A stretch of 64,000 nt of DNA, from NCBI RefSeq assembly GCF_943590815.1, contig NZ_CALSBS010000002.1:248001-312000 (forward strand). Direction: 5' to 3'. The number at the start of each line of letters is the position of its first letter. The first letter of the stretch is position 1. Below, in pieces: positions 28,944 to 39,213 of the stretch. The notes under the pieces are model-generated. The model worked only from the letters and a program-made list of their open reading frames with translations. It was not told the DNA's origin and made no database searches. The position numbers and the translations under genes are program-made. This DNA is from Pseudocitrobacter vendiensis. GTDB lineage: Bacteria; Pseudomonadota; Gammaproteobacteria; Enterobacterales; Enterobacteriaceae.

Positions 28944-29795
28944 ATGGCAGAAAAAACGGTTTCGCTTGCCGGGCAACGGTTACCCTCGATTGGCCAGGGG
29001 ACGTGGTATATGGGGGAAAACGCCAGTGCGCGGCGTGAAGAAGCCATGGCGCTGCGGGCTGGCGTTGATTGCGGTTTGACGCTAATTGATACGGCGGAGA
29101 TGTACGCGGAAGGCGGCGCGGAAGAGGTGGTGGGCGAGGCGATTCGCGGGCTTCGCGACCGTGTATTTTTGGTGTCGAAGGTGTACCCGTGGAACGCCGG
29201 GGGCAGCAATATGACCGCTGCCTGCGAAGCCAGTCTGCGGCGACTGGGCACCGACCATCTTGATCTATACCTCTTACACTGGCGCGGGAATTATTCTTTG
29301 CAGGATACCGTGACGGCAATGGAAAAGCTGGTGGCGCAGGGCAAAATCCGTCACTGGGGCGTGTCGAATCTCGATTATGCTGATATGCAGGAATTATGGC
29401 AGGTGAAAGGCGGGGAGGCCTGCGCGGCGAATCAGGTGCTCTATCATCTGGCTTCGCGTGGAATCGAATACGATCTTCTTCCCTGGTGTCAGCAACACTC
29501 AATGCCGGTAATGGCGTACTGCCCGCTGGCGCAGGCCGGGCGTTTGCGCAGTGGATTGTTTGCTAACCCGACAGTTGGCGCCATTGCGAATGCGCATCAG
29601 GCGACCGTCGCGCAGGTGTTGCTGGCGTGGGTTATTCGGCATCAGGGCGTAATGGCTATTCCAAAGGCGGCGACGGTGAAGCACGTTGAAGAGAATGCGG
29701 CGGCGATGGCACTGACCTTAAGCAAAGAAGAACTGGCATTGCTGGATAGCGCATTCCCGGCCCCAGGGCATAAAACGGCGTTGGACGTCGTGTGA
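28944..29795 (+). CDS. yeaE: Aldo/keto reductase YeaE
   Basis: A 283-residue NADPH-dependent aldo/keto reductase. The catalytic tetrad is visible: D and Y in DTAEMYAEGG, K in VSKVYPWN and H in LLHWRG. The C-terminal nucleotide-binding part has AIPKAATVKHVEEN. E. coli YeaE reduces methylglyoxal and other aldehydes. An AAAGGAGG ribosome site precedes the ATG. It lies between mipA and yeaD as in K-12. Confidence 0.94.
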   Translation: MAEKTVSLAGQRLPSIGQGTWYMGENASARREEAMALRAGVDCGLTLIDTAEMYAEGGAEEVVGEAIRGLRDRVFLVSKVYPWNAGGSNMTAACEASLRRLGTDHLDLYLLHWRGNYSLQDTVTAMEKLVAQGKIRHWGVSNLDYADMQELWQVKGGEACAANQVLYHLASRGIEYDLLPWCQQHSMPVMAYCPLAQAGRLRSGLFANPTVGAIANAHQATVAQVLLAWVIRHQGVMAIPKAATVKHVEENAAAMALTLSKEELALLDSAFPAPGHKTALDVV

Positions 29796-29801
29796 AGAAA
29801 A

Positions 29802-29910
29802 TGCCGGATGGCACTTTCGCTTATCAGGTCTACAGAAAATTGCGGTCAAATATGCGTTCAATTGTAGGCCGGGTAAGCACTAGCGCCACCCGGCAAAAGC
29901 CCGCACAATT
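29802..29910. repeat. REP elements between yeaE and yeaD
   Basis: Two REP-like units, GCCGGATGGCACTTTCGCTTATCAGG-type and GTAGGCCGGGTAAGC...GCCACCCGGC, in opposite orientation between convergent genes. Confidence 0.75.
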
Positions 29911-29924
29911 GCCGGGCTAACCAC

Positions 29925-30809
29925 TTAGCCTTTCACAACCTTAATGGTCTGGCTCAAACGGGACGGTTTATCCGCCGACGCTTTTTGCGTTTTGCTGGCG
30001 CACGCGGTTTCTACACACACGAAGGTTTTATAGCCATCGTCCGGCATGTCGCCCATGCTGACAGACAGCGCCGGGCCAGGGTTCCAGCCCACAACGTCCG
30101 GGTTATGGTGGTGAATCACGTTAATGCTGCGGTTCAGCGACGTATCGTGGATCACGCTGCAAGATTCCGGATTCAGATAAACGCGGTCGGTACGGTCCGG
30201 GAAGGTTTGTACGCCGTCGCTCAGCACGCCTTCTTTGGCGTCGTTCACTTTATCGATAAAGCGATCGCCAAGGCCGCTCACTTTTACCGCATGGATATCG
30301 CCCACGTTGAAATAGGTGTGCAGTGCGCTGGTGGTTTCGAAATCACCGTGTGCTTCGAGTTCGATTTCACAGGTTTTACCCAGTTTGAAACGGGCGAGCA
30401 GGGTGAAATCGTGCGACCAGTACTGGCGAGAAGCCTCACTGCTTTGCAGTTCAAAGGTCAGTACTACGCCGTTGTCATCTTCGTTGTGCGCTTTCAGCGC
30501 CCACGGCAGGTTACGGGCAAAACCGTGAGAAGGCAGGCCCTGCTGAGCCGCCGGGCCAAACCACGGCCAGCAAATCGGCACGCCGCCGCGCAGGGCTACG
30601 CCGTTTTTAAACGGGGTATTGTTGCTCAGCCACAGCACATCCGCTTCTCCCGCCGGTTTCCACGACAGCAGGTGAGCGCCCTGAAGCGCAACGGAAGCCT
30701 TAACGGCCGGGTGATCAACAACAATAATTTCCAGCTCATCAAGCTGACGACGGGAGAGCACAGGGGTAAGTTGTTCGATTACCGGAAGTGCAAAAATTTT
30801 ATTAATCAT
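29925..30809 (-). CDS. yeaD: D-hexose-6-phosphate mutarotase YeaD
   Basis: A 294-residue aldose-1-epimerase-fold protein that interconverts glucose-6-phosphate anomers. Features include RGGVPICWPWFG with the phosphate-binding arginine, a central histidine in SALHTYFNVGD, and a catalytic glutamate in CVETA. I start at MINKIFALP, giving the K-12 length of 294. It follows gapA after a terminator, as in K-12. Confidence 0.94.
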   Translation of the reverse strand: MINKIFALPVIEQLTPVLSRRQLDELEIIVVDHPAVKASVALQGAHLLSWKPAGEADVLWLSNNTPFKNGVALRGGVPICWPWFGPAAQQGLPSHGFARNLPWALKAHNEDDNGVVLTFELQSSEASRQYWSHDFTLLARFKLGKTCEIELEAHGDFETTSALHTYFNVGDIHAVKVSGLGDRFIDKVNDAKEGVLSDGVQTFPDRTDRVYLNPESCSVIHDTSLNRSINVIHHHNPDVVGWNPGPALSVSMGDMPDDGYKTFVCVETACASKTQKASADKPSRLSQTIKVVKG

Positions 30810-30831
30810 TACGCAATCCTTCTTTTCAAAC

Positions 30832-30860
30832 AAAAAAAAGAGCGACCGAAGTCGCTCTTT
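30832..30860 (-). terminator. Intrinsic terminator of gapA
   Basis: Read on the minus strand: AAAGAGCGAC, TTCG-containing loop, GTCGCTCTTTTTTTT, starting about 20 bases after the gapA stop. Strong stem with a stable tetraloop and eight Ts. Confidence 0.92.
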
Positions 30861-30882
30861 CAGATTACTGTTTCATCTCAAC

Positions 30883-31890
<1,008 letters not shown>

Positions 31891-32082
31891 CTATTTGTTA
31901 GTGAATAAAAGGTTGCCTGTAAAATTACAAAAACCTTACGCAGCGTCAAGCGGAATCGTGTCAATCATTGCGACAAATCAATCATCGGCACAAGCTTTGC
32001 TCGATTGAAATGCCTCACTCTCCCTTTGAGCTTGTAACCACATGGGGTCGGCGCCGCGAATTTTAAAGGTTGCAGCAGATAA

Positions 32083-32104
32083 AAATGTGAATTACATCAC
32101 AATA
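32083..32104. promoter_or_regulatory. CRP binding site between gapA and msrB
   Basis: The core TGTGA-ATTACA-TCACA is a perfect CRP palindrome core, flanked by AAA. It lies in the 339-base region between the divergent gapA and msrB genes, about 205 bases from the gapA ATG and 115 from that of msrB. E. coli gapA is CRP-responsive, so gapA is the likelier target. Apart from this site I see only AT-rich promoter-like sequence in the gap. Confidence 0.75.
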
Positions 32105-32217
32105 AACCAGCCGCTTTTTCGCATCGAATAAGTTTAGAACAAAAGTCGATACGTCATTGTTAATGTTTTGTTAGAATCGGAGTTGAGATGTACTTTTCAT
32201 AGCGAGATGTGAGCAAA

Positions 32218-32631
32218 ATGGCGAACAAACCTACCCCCGAAGAACTCAAAAAAAATTTAAGCGAAATGCAGTTCTACGTCACGCAGAATCACGGCACCGA
32301 GCCGCCATTCACCGGGCGTTTGCTTCATAACAAGCGTGACGGGATTTACCATTGTTTAGTGTGCGATGCGCCACTTTTCCACTCCGAAAGTAAGTACGAT
32401 TCTGGATGTGGCTGGCCAAGTTTTTATGAGCCGGTAAGTGATACCGCCATCCGCTATCTCAACGATTACTCTCACGGCATGCAACGTACTGAAATTCGTT
32501 GCGGAAATTGCGATGCGCACCTGGGGCATGTCTTCCCCGATGGCCCTCAGCCGACAGGCGAACGTTTTTGCGTCAATTCGGCGTCCCTGAGCTTCACGGA
32601 TGGCGAGAAAGGTGAGTCAACGAAAGGTTGA
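32218..32631 (+). CDS. msrB: Peptide methionine-R-sulfoxide reductase B
   Basis: A 137-residue enzyme reducing methionine-R-sulfoxide in proteins. Zinc-binding cysteine pairs are CLVC and CGNC; the catalytic cysteine is in [17 protein letters not shown] is the family signature. Start at MANKPT gives the E. coli length; the upstream GTG adds three residues. It is divergent from gapA and followed by yeaC. Confidence 0.97.
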   Translation: MANKPTPEELKKNLSEMQFYVTQNHGTEPPFTGRLLHNKRDGIYHCLVCDAPLFHSESKYDSGCGWPSFYEPVSDTAIRYLNDYSHGMQRTEIRCGNCDAHLGHVFPDGPQPTGERFCVNSASLSFTDGEKGESTKG

Positions 32632-32674
32632 AAAAACGATTCAGCAAATTATTCCTTAACAGTCGGAGTCGGAC

Positions 32675-32953
32675 ATGAGTATTGAGCAAATTATCGACAA
32701 TATGACACCGGACGTTTATCAGCGTTTGATGACGGCGGTGGAACTGGGGAAATGGCCGGATGGCGTGGCCCTGACCGCAGAACAAAAAGAGAACTGCCTG
32801 CAACTGGTGATGCTCTGGCAGGCGCGCTACAACAGCGACGCCCAGCATATGACCATCGACACCAATGGGCAGATGGTGATGAAAAGTAAGCAGCAGCTGA
32901 AAGAGGACTTCGGCATTTCACCGAAGCCCATCGCCACCTTTAAGCAGCACTGA
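32675..32953 (+). CDS. yeaC: YeaC, DUF1315 protein
   Basis: A 92-residue protein matching E. coli YeaC (QIIDNMTPDVYQRL, then GKWPDGVALT and MTIDTNGQMVMKSKQQLKED). No function is known. It follows msrB by 43 bases and probably shares its transcript. Its 3' end is seven bases from the convergent regulator gene, and this is where K-12 synteny stops. Confidence 0.93.
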   Translation: MSIEQIIDNMTPDVYQRLMTAVELGKWPDGVALTAEQKENCLQLVMLWQARYNSDAQHMTIDTNGQMVMKSKQQLKEDFGISPKPIATFKQH

Positions 32954-32959
32954 GTGTTT

Positions 32960-34882
32960 TCAGGCCGCAATCCACGGTTCGGCCTGTTCCACTTTCGCAT
33001 TCCAGATAGCATCGCGTACTGACACGGGCTTGCTCAGCAGGCCCAGCGCGTAGAAGCGGTCGGCGATGGTTTGCTGCGCGCGGATCACTTTCAGATCCAT
33101 TTCGCGGGTCTGATGGCTGCGACGGGCCAGCGCGCACTCCAGCGAGGTGATATCCAACCCCAGTTCGCTGGAAAGCAATTGCGCCGCGTCATGACGCTGC
33201 CTGTCGATAAACTTCCCGGTTCTGCCGAGCGCATCCACCACATGCGCAATGATGTCATCGTTATGCTGCGCGTAGTGACGGCGGGCGATGTAAAACTGAT
33301 GATTGTTCACACGCCCCTCGCCGGTGGCGACAATCCGTAACTGACCGCTTTTTTCTGCATCACTGAGCACCGGGTCCCACATCATCCACGCGTCGGCGGC
33401 CAGATAGTCGCTGGGCGTCAGAGGATATTTAGGCGGTGCGTACACCACTTTTATATCCTCAAGGCGTAAACCCGCTTCTTCCAGAATCTGCACCAGCAGC
33501 CAGTGCACGTTGGAACCTTTATTCAGAGCAATACGTTTACCGCGTAATTGATGGATGTGCTGAATGTCGCTGTCGTTTGGCACCACCATGGCGACGCTGC
33601 GCGGTGCGGGCGGCTCCCAGGCGACGTAAAGCAGCGCGTTTTCTCGCGACTGAGCAAAGACCGGCGGCGCTTCACCCGTGGTACCAAAATCGATATCGTT
33701 GTTGCTCAGCGCCTGCAACATCTGCGGGCCTGCGGGGAATTCACTCCACAGGACGTTCACGCCGCGCCCGGCAAACTCACGCTCTAATGTTTGACGCGCC
33801 TTCAGTACGCCAAGGTTGCCGAAACGCTGATAACCAATACGCAGTTCACGTTCACGCACGGTGGGTGAGGAAGCACTCAGAAGGGTTGATTCCGGTTTGC
33901 GGCGGCTTTTTATCACCCCGAGATGCGCCAGCTGGGTACGTAAAGCGTGTCGGCTGATGCCCAGCAGCGCGGCGGCCTGGCTCTGATTATTGTCGCTTTG
34001 CGCCATCGCCGTTTGAATCATTGCGTTCATCACCCGGTCGTACAGCTGCCCGCCGTGCAGCGCTAACTGTTGACGCATAAACGCCGCCAATGTGTCTTCT
34101 TCTTGCTCATCGATCCTGGCAGGCGCGGAAGTAAAGCGCAGTTGCGCAGGCGTAATGACTTCCTCCTGGCTGAGCAATACGGCCGTATGCAGCATGTTCT
34201 CCAGCTCACGAACATTGCCAGGCCATGAGTAATCCATCATCGCGGCCAGCGTATCCGGGGCTAAGCGGCGCGAGGGTTTGCCTAAGCGCCTGGCGTAAAG
34301 CTGTAAAAAATGCTCTGCCAGCAATGGGATATCCTGGCGGCGCTGACGCAGTGCCGGAAGATTAACTGCCGCGATATTAAGGCGATAAAAGAGATCTTCC
34401 CGGAATCGGCGCTCGCGGATGGCCTGTTCGAGGTCGACATGGGTGGCCGCAATCACCCGTACATTCACCTTGATGGGTCTGCGCGAGCCCACTCGGGTGA
34501 TCTCGCGTTCCTGTAGCACTCGCAGCAGTTTGACCTGCAACGCCAGGCTTAGCTCGCCAATTTCATCCAACAGCAGCGTGCCGCCTTCAGCGGCCTCAAA
34601 CCAACCGGGCTGTGCCTGCATCGCACCGGTAAAGGCCCCTTTCTCATGACCGAACAGTTCCGCTTCCGCCAGTGACTCGGTTAACGCGCCGCAGTTCACC
34701 GCCAGAAACGGTGCGTGGCTGCGCGCGCTGTGGTGATGAAGGTAGCGGGCCACGACCTCTTTGCCGCTGCCGGTTTCACCAATGATGAGCACGGTGGCAT
34801 CGGTCGGGGCAAAGCGGTCAAGCAAGCTTTGAAAGGCTTTGGAAGCCGGGTCAATCAGCACAGGGGTAGAGGGGTTCAGCAT
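32960..34882 (-). CDS. Sigma54-dependent activator fused to an SsuA-like sulfonate-binding domain
   Basis: A 640-residue regulator with an unusual order of domains. Residues 1-245 are the AAA+ domain of sigma54 activators: Walker A GETGSGKE (35-42), GAFTGA loop (82-87) for sigma54 contact, Walker [12 protein letters not shown] (100-110). There is no N-terminal receiver, GAF or PAS domain. Residues 298-322 form a Fis-type helix-turn-helix ([16 protein letters not shown]). Residues 346-640 resemble the periplasmic sulfonate-binding protein SsuA ([55 protein letters not shown]) but have no signal peptide, so ligand sensing in the cytoplasm is inferred. It is divergent from a desulfurization operon with a sigma54 promoter. 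GGAG lies nine bases before the ATG. Confidence 0.88.
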   Translation of the reverse strand: MLNPSTPVLIDPASKAFQSLLDRFAPTDATVLIIGETGSGKEVVARYLHHHSARSHAPFLAVNCGALTESLAEAELFGHEKGAFTGAMQAQPGWFEAAEGGTLLLDEIGELSLALQVKLLRVLQEREITRVGSRRPIKVNVRVIAATHVDLEQAIRERRFREDLFYRLNIAAVNLPALRQRRQDIPLLAEHFLQLYARRLGKPSRRLAPDTLAAMMDYSWPGNVRELENMLHTAVLLSQEEVITPAQLRFTSAPARIDEQEEDTLAAFMRQQLALHGGQLYDRVMNAMIQTAMAQSDNNQSQAAALLGISRHALRTQLAHLGVIKSRRKPESTLLSASSPTVRERELRIGYQRFGNLGVLKARQTLEREFAGRGVNVLWSEFPAGPQMLQALSNNDIDFGTTGEAPPVFAQSRENALLYVAWEPPAPRSVAMVVPNDSDIQHIHQLRGKRIALNKGSNVHWLLVQILEEAGLRLEDIKVVYAPPKYPLTPSDYLAADAWMMWDPVLSDAEKSGQLRIVATGEGRVNNHQFYIARRHYAQHNDDIIAHVVDALGRTGKFIDRQRHDAAQLLSSELGLDITSLECALARRSHQTREMDLKVIRAQQTIADRFYALGLLSKPVSVRDAIWNAKVEQAEPWIAA

Positions 34883-34960
34883 AGGTTTGGCTCCGCGTAA
34901 TTCATATGCCGAACTTATCTTTTACCGGGGCAATACACCAGAGGGGGGTAAGGCCCGGTT

Positions 34961-35008
34961 TGTTGCATTTGCAGCAGGCTGTGTCCGGTAGTTGTCGCAT
35001 TTGCAACA
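34961..35008. promoter_or_regulatory. Two 16-bp dyads, likely enhancer sites of the sigma54 activator
   Basis: TGTTGC-ATTT-GCAGCA (34961-34976) and TGTCGC-ATTT-GCAACA (34993-35008) are near-identical inverted repeats with consensus TGTTGC-N4-GCAACA. Their centres are 32 bp apart, about three helical turns, and lie roughly 98 and 130 bp upstream of the predicted start of transcription. That is the normal place and phasing for paired activator dimers upstream of a sigma54 promoter. Confidence 0.65.
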
Positions 35009-35072
35009 GGATGCTGAACGCGCAAAATAAGTTAAGTGATTGATATTAAGCATTTTAATTTTTTTGAAGTTC

Positions 35073-35088
35073 TGGCACGGATTTCGCT
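35073..35088 (+). promoter_or_regulatory. Sigma54 promoter of the desulfurization operon
   Basis: TGGCAC-GGATT-TCGCT has the invariant GG and GC exactly ten bases apart (GG 35074-35075, GC 35086-35087) and differs from the consensus TGGCAC-N5-TTGCW at a single position. The predicted start near 35099 leaves a leader of about 58 bases before the SsuD-like gene. Confidence 0.75.
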
Positions 35089-35157
35089 AATACCGTTATA
35101 ACCATCTTGAAGAAACGCTTCGATAAATAGTGAATATAGTTATAAAGGAAAGAGATA

Positions 35158-36330
35158 ATGACAGCGAAATCCGATAATAACCTGAATGTCTTCTGGTTCC
35201 TGCCAACCCACGGTGATGGTCGCTATCTGGGCACTACTCAGGGTGGGCGTCCGGTTGATTTGCCTTATCTGCAACAGGTGGCGTTGGCTGCCGATAGCCT
35301 GGGCTATTACGGGGTGCTGATCCCAACCGGTAAAAGTTGTGAAGACTCCTGGCTGGTGGCCGCCGCGCTGGCTCCGCAAACGCGTAATCTGCGTTATCTG
35401 GTGGCGGTGCGTCCTGGGCTTCAGCCGCCTACGCTTGCGGCACGCATGGCGGCAACGCTGGATCGTCTGTCAGAAGGGCGTTTGCTGATTAATGTGGTCA
35501 CCGGCGGCGATCCGGTAGAAAACAAGGGCGACGGGATTTTCCTGAATCATACTGAACGCTATGAAGTCACCCAGGAATTCCTCGATGTTTATCGCCGTCT
35601 GCTGGCAGGTGAAAAGGTCGATTACCACGGCAAGCATATCAAGGTGGAAGGCGCGGAAGTGCTGTTCCCACCGGTACAGGAAAATGGCCCGCCGCTGTAC
35701 TTTGGTGGTTCATCCGATGCGGCGATTGACGTCGCGGGCGATCATATCGACGCTTATCTGACCTGGGGCGAGCCGCCTGCGCAGGTGGCGGAGAAACTGG
35801 AAGTGGTAAAGGCGCGGGCGAAAGCGAAAGGACGCGAGCTGCAATACGGTATCCGTCTGCACGTCATTGTGCGCGAAACGGAAGAAGAGGCGTGGGCTGC
35901 CGCCGACAAACTGATCGCGCATCTGGATGATGACACCATCGCGCAGGCACAGCAGATCTTCTCGCGTATGGATTCCACCGGCCAGGCGCGTATGAGCGCC
36001 TTACACAAAGGCAATCGCGACAATCTGGTTATCTCGCCCAATCTGTGGGCGGGCGTTGGTCTGGTGCGCGGCGGCGCAGGCACCGCGCTGGTGGGCAATC
36101 CGCAGCAGGTGGCGGAACGCATTCGGGAGTACCAGGCTTTAGGGATTACGAATTTTATTTTCTCCGGCTACCCGCATCTCGAAGAGGCACATCGCTTCGC
36201 TGAGCTGGTCATGCCGCTGCTGCCGCTGAGTACGCGTCCGCGTAGCCAGTCCGGCAACGTGAATACCGGCCCGTTTGGTGAAACCATCGGCGGTGCGGCG
36301 CGTCCGACAAAACAGGTTAGCGCCAGTTAA
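35158..36330 (+). CDS. SsuD/MsuD-like FMNH2-dependent alkanesulfonate monooxygenase
   Basis: A 390-residue bacterial-luciferase-family monooxygenase. It matches SsuD through [36 protein letters not shown]-like [24 protein letters not shown] and [21 protein letters not shown]. Such enzymes cleave the C-S bond of alkanesulfonates with reduced FMN and O2, giving aldehyde and sulfite. AAAGGAAAGAG precedes the ATG. It is the first gene after the sigma54 promoter. No SsuE-type flavin reductase gene is found in the cluster. It is distinct from K-12 ssuD, which is elsewhere in an ssuEADCB operon. Confidence 0.88.
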   Translation: MTAKSDNNLNVFWFLPTHGDGRYLGTTQGGRPVDLPYLQQVALAADSLGYYGVLIPTGKSCEDSWLVAAALAPQTRNLRYLVAVRPGLQPPTLAARMAATLDRLSEGRLLINVVTGGDPVENKGDGIFLNHTERYEVTQEFLDVYRRLLAGEKVDYHGKHIKVEGAEVLFPPVQENGPPLYFGGSSDAAIDVAGDHIDAYLTWGEPPAQVAEKLEVVKARAKAKGRELQYGIRLHVIVRETEEEAWAAADKLIAHLDDDTIAQAQQIFSRMDSTGQARMSALHKGNRDNLVISPNLWAGVGLVRGGAGTALVGNPQQVAERIREYQALGITNFIFSGYPHLEEAHRFAELVMPLLPLSTRPRSQSGNVNTGPFGETIGGAARPTKQVSAS

Positions 36331-36352
36331 ACAAGGTTTGTGGAGATGTGCG

Positions 36353-37735
36353 ATGAGTGAACCTCATATTGCGATTATTGGCGGCGGCTTCAGCGGGGCG
36401 GCGGTGGCAATTCATCTGCTGCGCGAAGCGCAAACGCCTGTGCGTATCACCCTCATTGAGCCCCGAGAACAGCCGGGGCTGGGCGTGGCGTACTCCGCCG
36501 CCGACCCGGCGCATCGCATCAATGTTCCGGCGTCCAGGATGCAGCTTTCCGGTGAGGAAGAGGGCGCGTTTGAACGTTGGTACCGTCAGCAGGCGAGTTT
36601 CCTGCGCGATGCTGACGCCCGTCGTCCCGATGGCAGCGTCTATCCGCAACGTGGCGAATTTGGTCGCTATGTCGCCCAGGCGTTTCTCACCGAGGCGCAA
36701 AAGCAGCCAGGACGCGTCTCCCATCTGCGTGATACGGCCGTGGCCTGGCAGGATAATCAGGTGATCACCGCGCAGGGGCGTAAGATCACTGCCGATCGCG
36801 TAGTGCTGGCGGTCAGTCATCCGCCGCCGGATCTCCCGAAAGAAGTGCGGGCGATTGCCGAACATCCGCGCCTGGTAGCCAATCCGTGGGTTGCCGGGGC
36901 GCTGGAAAATATCCCGCCCGAGGCCAACGTCGCGATTGTCGGTACTGCACTGAGCATGGCGGATGTCGTGGCATCGCTGACCCGCTTAGGGCATCGCGGC
37001 AAACTGCTGGCGTTCTCGCGCCACGGCTTGCTTTCACGGCCTAACGCGGCGGCGGGGCTGGCAAAATGGCAGGCGGATTATGCGCACGGCTCGCTACGCC
37101 AGCGCCTGCGGCAGATTCGCGAGGATATCGCTCGTGCCGCTGAAAACGGTTTGCCGTGGCAGGTGGTGCTTGATGAAGTCCGCAGCCAGGGGCAGTCGAT
37201 TTGGCAACAGTTAAGTGAGCGCGAACAGCGCCAGTTCCTGCGTCATCTGCGCCGCTTCTGGGATGTACATCGGTACCGCATTGCGCCACAGGTGGCCGAG
37301 GCCATTACCGCGAAACAGCAGGCGGGCTTACTCACTGTGCTGGCGGCCAGGCTGAAAACGGTGACGGCGAAGGAGAATCATCTGCGTGTGCAACTGGCGG
37401 TGCGCAATGATGCACAGCAGGAATTGTCCGTCGATTATCTGATTTTAACCACCGGGCCCGCGCACGCTTCGCTCACCGAAAGCCAGCCGTTTTTACGTGA
37501 TTTGCGCCGGGCTGGGGTGATTCGCCCCGATGCGCTGGGTTTAGGGATCGACGTCGATACCCATTCGCAAACACTGGACGCGCAGGGCAAGCCTTCAGCC
37601 ATATTTCTGGTCTCCGGGCCTGCTGCCCGTGGCCGCTTTGGTGAACTGATGGGCCTGCCGCAGGTGGCGGATCATGCTCAGGCCGTCGCCCGCGAAGCCC
37701 TGCTGACGCTGTCAGCACGATGTCCCACCATCTAA
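36353..37735 (+). CDS. FAD/NAD(P)-binding oxidoreductase
   Basis: A 460-residue flavoprotein with an N-terminal dinucleotide-binding fold (IAIIGGGFSGAAVAIHLL) and a second Rossmann-like motif (NVAIVGTALSMADVVASL), of the FAD-NAD(P)-binding family that includes E. coli YdhS. The GxGVAYS motif after the first fold is typical. It begins 22 bases after the SsuD-like gene; the ATG was chosen over a longer upstream frame that overlaps that gene. Its role is unknown. It may supply electrons or oxidise a pathway intermediate, but nothing in the sequence proves a flavin reductase activity. Confidence 0.75.
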   Translation: MSEPHIAIIGGGFSGAAVAIHLLREAQTPVRITLIEPREQPGLGVAYSAADPAHRINVPASRMQLSGEEEGAFERWYRQQASFLRDADARRPDGSVYPQRGEFGRYVAQAFLTEAQKQPGRVSHLRDTAVAWQDNQVITAQGRKITADRVVLAVSHPPPDLPKEVRAIAEHPRLVANPWVAGALENIPPEANVAIVGTALSMADVVASLTRLGHRGKLLAFSRHGLLSRPNAAAGLAKWQADYAHGSLRQRLRQIREDIARAAENGLPWQVVLDEVRSQGQSIWQQLSEREQRQFLRHLRRFWDVHRYRIAPQVAEAITAKQQAGLLTVLAARLKTVTAKENHLRVQLAVRNDAQQELSVDYLILTTGPAHASLTESQPFLRDLRRAGVIRPDALGLGIDVDTHSQTLDAQGKPSAIFLVSGPAARGRFGELMGLPQVADHAQAVAREALLTLSARCPTI

Positions 37736-37770
37736 AAAATATCCCCCTTTCAAAACTATGAAATGACATA

Positions 37771-37792
37771 GCGCCAGGTTCGCCCCTGGCGC
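37771..37792 (+). other. Intra-operon hairpin
   Basis: GCGCCAGG, six-base loop, CCTGGCGC, located between the FAD protein gene and the next monooxygenase gene. There is no T-run, so an mRNA processing or stability role is more likely than termination. Confidence 0.5.
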
Positions 37793-37806
37793 GACAGGAG
37801 AGTGCT

Positions 37807-39213
37807 ATGCCATCGCAACGTGAAATTCGTCTTAACGCTTTTGATATGAACTGTGTCGGCCATCAGTCGCCGGGCCTGTGGGCGCATCCGCGCGATCGTT
37901 CCTGGCAGTACAAAGACCTGGATTATTGGGTCGATCTGGCGCGTTTACTGGAGCGCGGTAAGTTTGACGGCCTGTTTATTGCCGATGTGCTGGGCGTTTA
38001 TGACGTCCTTGACGGTAACGGCGAGGCGGCGATTCGCCAGGCCGCGCAGGTACCGGTAAACGATCCGCTGGCGCTGATCACCCCGATGGCACTGGTGACC
38101 GAACACCTTGGTTTTGGCCTGACCGCATCGCTGTCTTTCGAGCATCCGTATCCGTTTGCCCGCCGTCTTTCGACCCTTGATCATCTGACCAAAGGGCGCG
38201 TGGGCTGGAATATCGTCACCTCTTATCTGGAAAGCGGGGCGCGGAATATTGGGCATAAAGCGCAAACGGATCACGACGCTCGCTATGACTACGCCGACGA
38301 GTATCTCGACGTGGTGTACAAACTGCTGGAAGGTAGCTGGGAAGAGGGCGCGATCCTGCGTGACCGCGAACGCCGCATCTTTAGCGATCCTGGCAAAATC
38401 CACAATATTAATCACCACGGAAAATTCTTTGACGTACCGGGTTTTCACCTTTGCGAACCTTCTCCGCAGCGTACGCCGGTGCTGTATCAGGCGGGCGCAT
38501 CCAGCCGGGGTAAACAGTTTGCTGCCAGCCATGCTGAGTGCGTGTTCGTGGCTGCGCCGTCAAAAGCGTTGCTTAAGAAAACCGTGGCTGATATTCGTCG
38601 CCGCGCCGTTGAAGCCGGGCGCGACCCGCACAGCATTCTGATTTTCAACATGCAAACGGTCATCGTCGGTGAAACGGACAAAGCCGCGCAGGCGAAATGG
38701 AATGAGTACAAATCGTACGTCAGCTACGAGGGCGCACTGGCGCTGATCTCCGGCTGGACAGGGATCGACTTCGGCCAGTTTAAACCGGACCAAATCTTCA
38801 CTTACTCGCAGACCAACGCCATTCAGTCGGTGGTCGAAGCGTTCTCAACGGCCGATCCCAACCGTCAGTGGACGGTAGAAGCGATGGCGGAGTGGGTCGG
38901 TATTGGTGGCTTCGGCCCGTTAATGGTGGGCAGTGCGCAAACCGTCGCCGATGAACTGCAATCGTGGGTGGAAGAGACTGACGTGGACGGCTTCAACCTG
39001 GCGTATGCCGTGACGCACGAAACCTTTACCGATGTGGTGGAACTGTTGATCCCGGAACTGCAAAAGCGCGGCGTCTTCAAGAAAGAGTACCGCCCCGGCA
39101 CTCTGCGCGAAAAACTGTTCGCCGGGGATGCTCGTTTGCAGGCGCCACACCCTGGCGCGAGCTATCGCATTCATGCGGGGCAGTCCGTTGAGGCGGGAGA
39201 AAAAGTCGCATGA
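37807..39213 (+). CDS. NtaA/DszA-family flavin-dependent monooxygenase
   Basis: A 468-residue luciferase-like monooxygenase of the NtaA/SnaA/DszA group (nitrilotriacetate monooxygenase component A, dibenzothiophene-sulfone monooxygenase). Typical elements are LNAFDMNCVGHQSPGLW, FEHPYPFARRLSTLDHLT, GRVGWNIVTSYLESGARN, YDYADEYLDVVYKLLEGSW and LYQAGASSRGKQFA. In a sulfur-scavenging setting a sulfone or related C-S substrate is the likely target. The family needs reduced flavin from another enzyme. Its stop overlaps the start of the ABC ATPase gene (ATGA). Confidence 0.82.
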   Translation: MPSQREIRLNAFDMNCVGHQSPGLWAHPRDRSWQYKDLDYWVDLARLLERGKFDGLFIADVLGVYDVLDGNGEAAIRQAAQVPVNDPLALITPMALVTEHLGFGLTASLSFEHPYPFARRLSTLDHLTKGRVGWNIVTSYLESGARNIGHKAQTDHDARYDYADEYLDVVYKLLEGSWEEGAILRDRERRIFSDPGKIHNINHHGKFFDVPGFHLCEPSPQRTPVLYQAGASSRGKQFAASHAECVFVAAPSKALLKKTVADIRRRAVEAGRDPHSILIFNMQTVIVGETDKAAQAKWNEYKSYVSYEGALALISGWTGIDFGQFKPDQIFTYSQTNAIQSVVEAFSTADPNRQWTVEAMAEWVGIGGFGPLMVGSAQTVADELQSWVEETDVDGFNLAYAVTHETFTDVVELLIPELQKRGVFKKEYRPGTLREKLFAGDARLQAPHPGASYRIHAGQSVEAGEKVA

